Source: Arenimonas donghaensis DSM 18148 = HO3-R19
Lineage (GTDB): Bacteria; Pseudomonadota; Gammaproteobacteria; Xanthomonadales; Xanthomonadaceae
Assembly: GCF_000743535.1 (NCBI RefSeq)
Contig: NZ_AVCJ01000010.1
Location: forward strand, 1-64,000
DNA length: 64,000 nt
Direction: 5' to 3'
In this document: positions 57,083 through 64,000 of the stretch, piece by piece
Layout: every line of letters starts with the position of its first letter
Position numbering within the stretch: position 1 is the stretch's first letter
Position numbers and translations under genes: made by a program
The notes under the pieces: generated by a model
What the model saw: only the letters and a program-made list of their open reading frames with translations
Database searches by the model: none
Told to the model about the DNA's origin: nothing

Positions 57083-58711
57083 ATGGACAGACGCAACTTC
57101 CTAACGCTCACGGGACTCGGCGTCGCCGGCCTGGTGATGCCCTACGGCCGCGTGATCGCCGCCTCCGAGCTGGTGACCACGCTCGACGTCGCCATCAAGA
57201 AGGCCATGGCCGACGCCGCCCTGCAGGCGGCCCGTGACGCCGGCGCAAGCTATTGCGACGTGCGCATCGGCCGCTACCTGCAGCAGTTCGTGGTCACCCG
57301 CGAAGACAAGGTGCAGAACGTGGTGAACACCGAATCCACGGGCGTCGGCATCCGCGTGATCGCCAACGGCGCCTGGGGCTTCGCCGCCACCAGCGACCTG
57401 AGCACCTCCGGCGTCGCCAACGCGGCCCGCCAGGCCGCCGCGATCGCCAAGGCCAACGCCGGCCTGCAGACCACGCCGGTGCAGCTGGCCCCGGTGAAGG
57501 GCTTCGGCGAGGTCAGCTGGCGCACGCCGATCGTCAAGAACGCCATGGAAGTGCCGGTGAAGGAGAAGGTCGACCTGCTGCTGGGCGTGAACGCCGCGGC
57601 CATGGCCGCCGGCGCCAACTTCGTCAATTCCACCCTGTTCCTGGTCAATGAACAGAAATACTTCGCCTCCACCGACGGCAGCTACATCGACCAGGACGTG
57701 CACCGCATCTGGGCCCCGTTCACGGTCACCGCCGTGGACAAGGAAAGCGGCAAGTTCCGCACCCGCGACGGCCTGTCGGCGCCGATGGGCCTGGGCTACG
57801 AATACCTGGAAGGCAAGCCGGGCGACCGCTTCGTCTCGCCCAACGGCGTCGTCAACTACGGCAAGTCCTACGACATGATCGAAGACGCCGTCGCCGCCGC
57901 CAAGCAGGCGCGTGAAAAGCTCAAGGCGCCGTCGGTCAAGCCGGGCAAGTACGACCTGGTGCTCGACCCGACCAACCTGTTCCTGACCATCCACGAAAAC
58001 GTCGGCCATCCGCTCGAACTCGACCGCGTGCTGGGCTACGAGGCCAACTACGCCGGCACCAGCTTCGCCACGCTCGACAAGCGCGAGAACCGGTTCCAGT
58101 ACGGCAGCGACATCGTCAACCTGTTCGCCGACAAGGTGCAGGAAGGCAGCCTGGGCGCGGTCGGCTACGACGACGAAGGCGTCAAGACCAAGAAGTGGGA
58201 CCTGGTGAAGGACGGCGTGCTGGTCAATTACCAGGCCATCCGCGACCAGGCCCACATCATCGGCGAATCCGAATCGCACGGCTGCTGCTACGCCGACTCC
58301 TGGGCCAGCGTGCAGTTCCAGCGCATGGCCAACGTGTCGCTGGCGCCGGGCAAGCAGAAGCTCAGCGTCGAGGACATGATCAAGGACGTCGAGAAGGGCA
58401 TCTACATCATCGGCGACGGCTCCTTCTCGATCGACCAGCAGCGCTACAACGCCCAGTTCGGCGGCCAGCTGTTCTACGAGATCGAGGACGGCAAGATCAG
58501 CCGCATGATCGAGGACGTCGCCTACCAGATCCGCACGCCGGAGTTCTGGAACGCCTGTTCGGCCATCTGCGACGAATCCGACTACCGCATCGGCGGCAGC
58601 TTCTTCGACGGCAAGGGCCAGCCAGGCCAGGTCTCGGCCGTTTCGCATGGGTCGTCCACGGCCCGCTTCGACGGCATGAACGTCATCAACACCGCCCGCA
58701 ACATCGGCTGA
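57083..58711 (+). CDS. TldD-family metalloprotease with Tat-type signal
   Basis: 542 residues. A twin-arginine-like N-terminus (DRRNFLTLTGLGVAGLVMP) precedes the TldD fold. The zinc site HENVGHPLELDR (HExxxH) is intact, with GSFSIDQQR and the CSAICDES region downstream. TldD/TldE pairs are normally cytosolic proteases that trim microcin B17 or CcdA; a secretion signal is therefore notable. Start ATG at 57083. Followed by tldE after 21 bp. Confidence 0.88.
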   Translation: MDRRNFLTLTGLGVAGLVMPYGRVIAASELVTTLDVAIKKAMADAALQAARDAGASYCDVRIGRYLQQFVVTREDKVQNVVNTESTGVGIRVIANGAWGFAATSDLSTSGVANAARQAAAIAKANAGLQTTPVQLAPVKGFGEVSWRTPIVKNAMEVPVKEKVDLLLGVNAAAMAAGANFVNSTLFLVNEQKYFASTDGSYIDQDVHRIWAPFTVTAVDKESGKFRTRDGLSAPMGLGYEYLEGKPGDRFVSPNGVVNYGKSYDMIEDAVAAAKQAREKLKAPSVKPGKYDLVLDPTNLFLTIHENVGHPLELDRVLGYEANYAGTSFATLDKRENRFQYGSDIVNLFADKVQEGSLGAVGYDDEGVKTKKWDLVKDGVLVNYQAIRDQAHIIGESESHGCCYADSWASVQFQRMANVSLAPGKQKLSVEDMIKDVEKGIYIIGDGSFSIDQQRYNAQFGGQLFYEIEDGKISRMIEDVAYQIRTPEFWNACSAICDESDYRIGGSFFDGKGQPGQVSAVSHGSSTARFDGMNVINTARNIG

Positions 58712-58732
58712 CCGGCGCAGGAGCCCTAGACC

Positions 58733-60067
58733 ATGAGCATCTACACCGAAGAACAAGCCAAGGCGATCCTGGACAAGGTCCTGGCGCTTTCCCAGGCCGA
58801 CGAGTGCACCGCGACGCTGTCGGGATCGATCACCGGCAACATCCGCTTCGCGCTGAACAACGTCTCGACCAGCGGCATCGTTTCCAATGCCCAGTTGATC
58901 GTGCAGTCGGCCTACGGCAAGCGCGAAGGCATCACCACCATCAACAGCTTCGACGACGCCTCGCTCGAACGCGTGGTTCGCCGCTCCGAAGAGCTGGCCA
59001 GGTTGGCGCCGGAGAACCCGGAATACATGCCGATCATCGGCAAGCAGGACTACAAGGCCTCGCCGACCTTCGTGCAGGCCACCGCCGACATCACCCCGCA
59101 GCAGCGGGCCCAGGTGGCGGCCGCTTCGATCGGCCCGAGCAAGGACGGTGGCCTGGTCGCCGCGGGTTTCCTGCAGGACGACCAGAGCTTCTTCGCCTTC
59201 GCCAACTCCAAGGGCAACTTCGGCTACCAGCAGGCGACCAACGTCGACTACACCTGCACCGTTCGCACCGAAGACGGCCGGGGCTCGGGCTGGGTGTCGC
59301 GCAACACCGGCGACATCAGCAAGTTCAAGGCCGACGAGGCCATCGCCGTGGCCATCCAGAAGGCCCGCGACTCGGCCGAAGCCAAGGCACTCGAACCCGG
59401 CAAGTACACCGTCATCCTGGAGCCGGCCGCAGCCGCGGGACTGATCAGCTTCATGATGTTCTTCTTCGACGCCCGCCAGGCCGACGAAGGCCGCAGCTTC
59501 CTGTCCAAGAAGGGCGGCGGCACGCGCCTGGGCGAGCAGGTCTACGATCCGCGCGTGAACATCATGGCCGACCCCTGGCACGCGGACGCGGCCGTGATGC
59601 CCTGGGACGACCAGGGCCTGCCGCGCGAAAAGCACCCGATCATCAAGGACGGCAAGGTCGAGTACCTGCAGTACTCGCGGTTCTGGGCCAAGGAAAAAGG
59701 CAAGCGTGCGATCGGCCAGCCCGGCAACCTGCTGATGGCCGGCGGCGACAAGTCCACGGCCGAGCTGGTGAAAAGCACGCAGAAGGGCATCCTGGTCACC
59801 CGCACCTGGTACATCCGCATGGTCGACCCGCAGACGGTGCTGCTGACCGGCCTCACCCGCGACGGCACCTTCTACATCGAAAACGGCGAGATCAAGCACC
59901 CGGTGAAGAACTTCCGCTTCAACGAGTCGCCGGTGATCATGCTCAACAACATCGAGGAACTGGGCAAGCCGGTGCGCATCAGCGGCGACGAATCGCCGTT
60001 CACCATGCTGATCCCGCCGATGAAGCTGCGCGACTTCACCTTCACCTCGTTGTCCGACGCGGTTTGA
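58733..60067 (+). CDS. TldE/PmbA-family protein
   Basis: 444 residues, homologous to TldD/PmbA across its length (GRGSGWVSRNTGD, LEPAAAAGLISFMMFFFDAR, SGDESPFTMLIPPMKLRDF) but without an HExxxH zinc motif, as expected for the E partner of a D/E heterodimer. It has no signal peptide, so export would need to be by hitch-hiking with the TldD partner. 15 bp before the DUF4159 gene. Confidence 0.87.
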   Translation: MSIYTEEQAKAILDKVLALSQADECTATLSGSITGNIRFALNNVSTSGIVSNAQLIVQSAYGKREGITTINSFDDASLERVVRRSEELARLAPENPEYMPIIGKQDYKASPTFVQATADITPQQRAQVAAASIGPSKDGGLVAAGFLQDDQSFFAFANSKGNFGYQQATNVDYTCTVRTEDGRGSGWVSRNTGDISKFKADEAIAVAIQKARDSAEAKALEPGKYTVILEPAAAAGLISFMMFFFDARQADEGRSFLSKKGGGTRLGEQVYDPRVNIMADPWHADAAVMPWDDQGLPREKHPIIKDGKVEYLQYSRFWAKEKGKRAIGQPGNLLMAGGDKSTAELVKSTQKGILVTRTWYIRMVDPQTVLLTGLTRDGTFYIENGEIKHPVKNFRFNESPVIMLNNIEELGKPVRISGDESPFTMLIPPMKLRDFTFTSLSDAV

Positions 60068-60082
60068 TGCAACGTGGCGCCG

Positions 60083-60820
60083 ATGCAACGCCGTCGTTTC
60101 CTTGGCCTGCTCGGCGCCGCTCTTGTAGGAGGGGCTTCAGCCGCGAAGCTTTTCGGTGAAAGCTTCGCGGCTGAAGCCGCTCCTACAGGCACCGGCAGCG
60201 TAGGCGACTACGACTTCTGGTTCACCCGGCTGATGTACGACTCCGGCGACTGGGACGTCGACCAGCGCATGCCGGCCAACATCATCACGTCGCTCATCGA
60301 CTACACCCGGCTGCGGGTGGACCCGAAGGAGCACGTGCTGGCCCTGGCCGACCCGCGCATGCTGCAGGCGCCGTTCTGCTACCTGTCCGGCCACAAGCTG
60401 GTGGAGTTCAACCCCGACGAACGCCGCAACTTCGAACGGTACGTGCGCAACGGCGGCTTCGTCTTCGTGGACGACTGCAACCACGACATCGACGGCCTGT
60501 TCGCCAAATCCTTCGAAGCCGAGATGGCGGCCATCTTCGGGCCGCAGTCGCTCAAGAAGCTGTCCAACCGGCATCCGGTCTATTCGAGCTTCTTCCGCTT
60601 CGACGGCCCGCCGACCACCGGCTTCGAACTCAACGGCTGGGGCGACGACCTGGTGCACGACTACCTCAAAGGCATCGAGATCGACGGCCGCCTGGGCGTG
60701 CTCTACAGCAACAAGGACTACGGCTGCGAATGGGACTACGACTGGCGCAACAAGCGCTGGCTGGCCGAGGACAACACCAAGTTCGCCGTCAACATCGTGA
60801 TGTACGCACTGACCGCCTGA
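60083..60820 (+). CDS. DUF4159 protein with REP-derived signal peptide
   Basis: About 245 residues from the ATG at 60083; a GTG at 60074 is alternative. Twin-arginine-like start MQRRRFLGLLGAALVG, then residues of about 14-37 (LVGGASAAKLF to FAAEAAPTG) encoded by a REP palindrome, then the DUF4159 domain (FTRLMYDSGDWDVDQRMPAN, GGFVFVDDCNHDIDG, GVLYSNKDYGCEWDYDW). Family often sits with MoxR and BatA genes; function unknown. Confidence 0.85.
   Translation: MQRRRFLGLLGAALVGGASAAKLFGESFAAEAAPTGTGSVGDYDFWFTRLMYDSGDWDVDQRMPANIITSLIDYTRLRVDPKEHVLALADPRMLQAPFCYLSGHKLVEFNPDERRNFERYVRNGGFVFVDDCNHDIDGLFAKSFEAEMAAIFGPQSLKKLSNRHPVYSSFFRFDGPPTTGFELNGWGDDLVHDYLKGIEIDGRLGVLYSNKDYGCEWDYDWRNKRWLAEDNTKFAVNIVMYALTA
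60124..60187. repeat. REP pair translated in the DUF4159 signal region
   Basis: Head-to-head GTAGGAGxGGC-type units (core GGCTTCAGCC) with an AGCTTTTCGGTGAAAGCT centre, read in frame. Confidence 0.9.
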
Positions 60821-60836
60821 CCCGGATGGAACCGAC

Positions 60837-61829
<993 letters not shown>

Positions 61830-61836
61830 GGCCACC

Positions 61837-62733
61837 ATGTCCGGCCCGGACTTCATCCCCGCCGCGGTACGCGCCCGGCTGCGCGACCTGCGCCTGGACG
61901 GGCGGCGGGCCACGGGCGGACATGGCTTCGGCCAGCACCGCAGCCGCAGCCGCGGTGCCGGCCTGGAGTTCGCGCAGTACCGTGCCTACGAACCGGGCGA
62001 CGAACTGCGCCAGGTCGACTGGAAACTCTACGCCCGCTCGGACCGCTTCTTCGTGCGCGAGGCCGAACGCGACAGCCCGCTCACCGCCTGGGTCCTGGTC
62101 GATACCAGCGCCTCGATGGCGCAGGGCGACGCCGCGCGTTCCGGCTGGAACCGGCTCGACCTGGCCCGCGGCCTGGCGGCCTGCGCATTCGAACTGGCGC
62201 TGCGCCAGGGCGACCAGTTCGGCTTCGCGGCCATCGGCGGCGACGGCCTGCACCTGGTGCCCGCCGGCGCCGGCCCGCGGCAGCGCGATCGCTGCCTGCT
62301 CGGACTGCACGCGCTGCGTTCAGGCGGTGGCTGGCCGGACGAAGGTCGGCTGCGGCCGCTGTGGGAGCGCATCGGACCGGGTCACCTGGTGCTGGTGCTC
62401 AGCGACGGCTTCGACGAAGCCTGCATCGGGCTGATGGAAAAGCTGTCCGCGGCGCGCCGCGAGGTGATGCACCTGCAGCTGCTCACCGCCGAGGAGCGTG
62501 ACTTCCCCTTCCGCGGCGGCCATCGCTTCCGCGACCCGGAAAGCGGCGAGGAGCGGGTGACGGATGCCCCGTCGGCGCGCGCGGCCTTCCTGGCCGAATT
62601 CACTGACGCGCGCCGACGCCAGCACGCACGCCTGGCCGCCGCCGGCATCCGCAGCGACGTGGCCTGGCTGGACGAGCCGATGGACCTGCCGCTGCGACGC
62701 CTGCTGGCGCCCGGCGCCGCGGAGCGCGCATGA
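61837..62733 (+). CDS. DUF58 protein (vWA-like MoxR partner)
   Basis: 298 residues. DUF58 core GDELRQVDWKLYAR and RFFVREAER, then a vWA MIDAS-like VLVDTSASMAQG. No membrane helices. Starts 7 bp after moxR and overlaps the next gene by 4 bp. Confidence 0.92.
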   Translation: MSGPDFIPAAVRARLRDLRLDGRRATGGHGFGQHRSRSRGAGLEFAQYRAYEPGDELRQVDWKLYARSDRFFVREAERDSPLTAWVLVDTSASMAQGDAARSGWNRLDLARGLAACAFELALRQGDQFGFAAIGGDGLHLVPAGAGPRQRDRCLLGLHALRSGGGWPDEGRLRPLWERIGPGHLVLVLSDGFDEACIGLMEKLSAARREVMHLQLLTAEERDFPFRGGHRFRDPESGEERVTDAPSARAAFLAEFTDARRRQHARLAAAGIRSDVAWLDEPMDLPLRRLLAPGAAERA

Positions 62734-63890
62734 GTTTCGGGCTCGCCATGCCGCTGGGATTGCTGGCCCTGCTCGGGCTGGTGGTGCCCCTGCTCGTGCA
62801 CCTGGCGCGGCGCGAACAGCAGCAGCCGACGATGTTCGCGGCCTTGCGCTGGCTGCACGCCCGGCAGCGACCGCGGCAGCGGCTGCGGATCGAGCACTGG
62901 CTGCTGCTGGCGCTGCGCCTGGCGCTGGTGGCCGGGCTGGCGCTGCTGCTGGCGGCGCCTTGGTTCACGGACGATCAGGCGGGACCCCCGCGCGTATTGG
63001 TGCACCCTTCCCTGCCGGTGCCAGAAGCCCCCGAGGGCGCCGAGCTGCGCTGGCTCGCCCCCGGTTTCCCGCACATCGATTCGGCCGTACCCGAGGCGCC
63101 GGTGCCGGTGTCGAGCCTGCTGCGCGAGGCGGACGCCGGGCTGCCGCCGGGCAAGGCCCTGGTCGTGCACGTGCCGGCGATCCTCGACGGCGTCGACGGC
63201 GAACGGCCGCGTCTTTCGCGTCCGGTGCAGTGGCTGGTGGCGGAGGCATCGACGCCAGACCCGGCCCCGGACAGGCAAGACGAACCGCCGCCGGCCATGG
63301 CGGTGCGCCATGGACCCGACCACGCCCACCAGGCGAAATGGCTGGCAGCGGCGCAGCGCGCCTGGCTGGCAACGACGGACCCGGCACCGCCGCCTGGCGA
63401 GACCCTGATGGCAGCGGGCGCCAGCTGGCCTGACGATACCCGGGTGCTGGCCTGGCTCGCCGACGGCGCGGTGCCGGCCAACGTGCTCGACTTCGCCCGC
63501 GACGGCGGCACGCTGCTCATCGCCGATACGACGCACTGGCCCGTCGACGCCGCCGGCCAGGTCGCCTGGCGCGGCGAAGAGGGTTCGGTGCGCCTGCGCG
63601 CCGCCGGTTTCCAGGCGGGCCGGATCCTGCAGTTCGCCCAGCCGCTGGAGCCGGCGGCGTTCCCGGAATTGCTCGACCCGCGCTTCCCGCGTTGGCTCCT
63701 GCAGCAGCTGCAGCCGCCGCCGGCGGCGCCCGCGCGCGTCGATGCCCGGCGGCATGTGCCCCGGGACGACGGCCCGGCTTTCACCCCGCCCTCGCCGCCG
63801 CTGGCACCGTGGCTGGTCCTGGTGCTGGCCGCGCTGTTTGTCGTCGAGCGCTGGCTCGCCGCCGGCCTGCCGACGCGGAGGCCGGCGTGA
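62730..63890 (+). CDS. BatA-N-terminal-domain membrane protein
   Basis: 386 residues. N-terminal helix (MPLGLLALLGLVVPLLVHLA), MFAALRWL, second helix (HWLLLALRLALVAGLALLLAAPW): the aerotolerance BatA N-terminal pattern. A Pro-rich extracytoplasmic region and a C-terminal helix follow (APWLVLVLAALFVVERWLAAG). Lacks a vWA MIDAS. Overlaps the DUF58 gene and the next gene by 4 bp each. Confidence 0.85.
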   Translation: MSFGLAMPLGLLALLGLVVPLLVHLARREQQQPTMFAALRWLHARQRPRQRLRIEHWLLLALRLALVAGLALLLAAPWFTDDQAGPPRVLVHPSLPVPEAPEGAELRWLAPGFPHIDSAVPEAPVPVSSLLREADAGLPPGKALVVHVPAILDGVDGERPRLSRPVQWLVAEASTPDPAPDRQDEPPPAMAVRHGPDHAHQAKWLAAAQRAWLATTDPAPPPGETLMAAGASWPDDTRVLAWLADGAVPANVLDFARDGGTLLIADTTHWPVDAAGQVAWRGEEGSVRLRAAGFQAGRILQFAQPLEPAAFPELLDPRFPRWLLQQLQPPPAAPARVDARRHVPRDDGPAFTPPSPPLAPWLVLVLAALFVVERWLAAGLPTRRPA

Positions 63891-64000
63891 ACCGCCCGCT
63901 GCTCCACACCCGGCGCGCGATCGGCTTGCGCCTGCTGGCCGCCAACGTCCTGTGGCTGCTGCCGCTGTTGGCGGCGGTCGGGGCCTGGGGCGTGCGGCTG
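63887..64000 (+). CDS. Membrane protein of the MoxR cluster (3' partial)
   Basis: GTG start overlapping the previous stop (GTGA). Only the first 38 residues are in the window: a basic N-terminus and a hydrophobic helix (LLAANVLWLLPLLAAVGAW). Probably another membrane component of the cluster; no family can be assigned. Confidence 0.7.
   Translation, partial: MNRPLLHTRRAIGLRLLAANVLWLLPLLAAVGAWGVRL

Noticed and set aside
57101-60088. Nearly 1000-codon open frame antisense to the tldD and tldE genes
   Set aside because: Composition is His/Val/Asp-rich and typical of GC-rich antisense shadow; the opposite strand has clear motifs.

Overview
The window looks like chromosome from a high-GC gammaproteobacterium of the Xanthomonadales (Lysobacteraceae) type. 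The grounds are: a Clp-type CRP homologue lacking the usual cAMP-site context and adjacent to speD and trp genes; a YajQ-family protein; a DUF1302-DUF1329-YCF48-RND envelope locus; and many GTAG/GTGG-ended palindromic repeats resembling the REP/SMAG elements of Stenotrophomonas and Xanthomonas. Genus cannot be fixed by reading alone. No tRNA, rRNA, CRISPR, insertion sequence or prophage was seen.

Layout. 1-3.5 kb: the end of an Fe-S oxidoreductase subunit, coq7, speD (minus), clp and a GNAT acetyltransferase. 3.5-14 kb: minus-strand tryptophan genes in two blocks. trpG-trpD-(monooxygenase-like)-trpC-(HAD phosphatase) is one block and trpE the other; between them lie a short MerR regulator (plus), a large autotransporter and a membrane diguanylate cyclase. 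14-20 kb: a complete proteobacterial dedicated sortase system: histidine kinase and response regulator (minus), then a VIT/vWA sortase target, an undescribed 60-residue ORF and a class GN sortase (plus). 20-24.5 kb: rpe, a minimal J-domain membrane protein, a cytochrome c lipoprotein, purC, a DUF962/Mpo1-like protein and an EamA transporter. 24.5-31.8 kb: the minus-strand DUF1302-DUF1329-YCF48-RND operon behind a promoter overlapped by a large dyad. 32.8-39.9 kb: the mrpA-C-D-E-F-G Na+/H+ antiporter operon running into a DASS/SLC13 Na+-coupled symporter. 40-46.6 kb: a pyruvate dehydrogenase E2/E3 operon (aceF-mscS-GNAT/nitrilase-lpd) preceded by a gene-free, strongly structured stretch ending in a terminator, and by an EF-hand protein. 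46.7-52 kb: a lipoprotein, an AraC/DJ-1 regulator, dinB, another EF-hand protein, an RcnB-like repeat protein and yajQ. 52-57 kb: a minus-strand cluster of rRNA modification enzymes, a diguanylate cyclase, a YiiX-like cysteine hydrolase and a DUF3014 protein. 57-64 kb: a plus-strand cluster of Tat-signal TldD, TldE, DUF4159, MoxR, DUF58 and BatA-like membrane proteins that runs off the window.

How parts work together. c-di-GMP is a recurring theme (two GGDEF proteins, plus Clp and YajQ homologues, which are c-di-GMP effectors in Xanthomonas). Sodium handling is another (Mrp complex followed by a Na+ symporter). REP elements sit 2-6 bp from the stop codons of minus-strand genes at three convergent junctions, supply stop codons elsewhere, and are translated in two genes (lpd linker and the DUF4159 signal peptide).

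Most promising for novelty: the Tat-TldD/TldE-MoxR-DUF58 cluster, the sortase locus with its extra small ORF and atypical sorting signal, the structured RNA candidate upstream of aceF, and a textbook MerR-type 19-bp-spacer promoter in front of the autotransporter.
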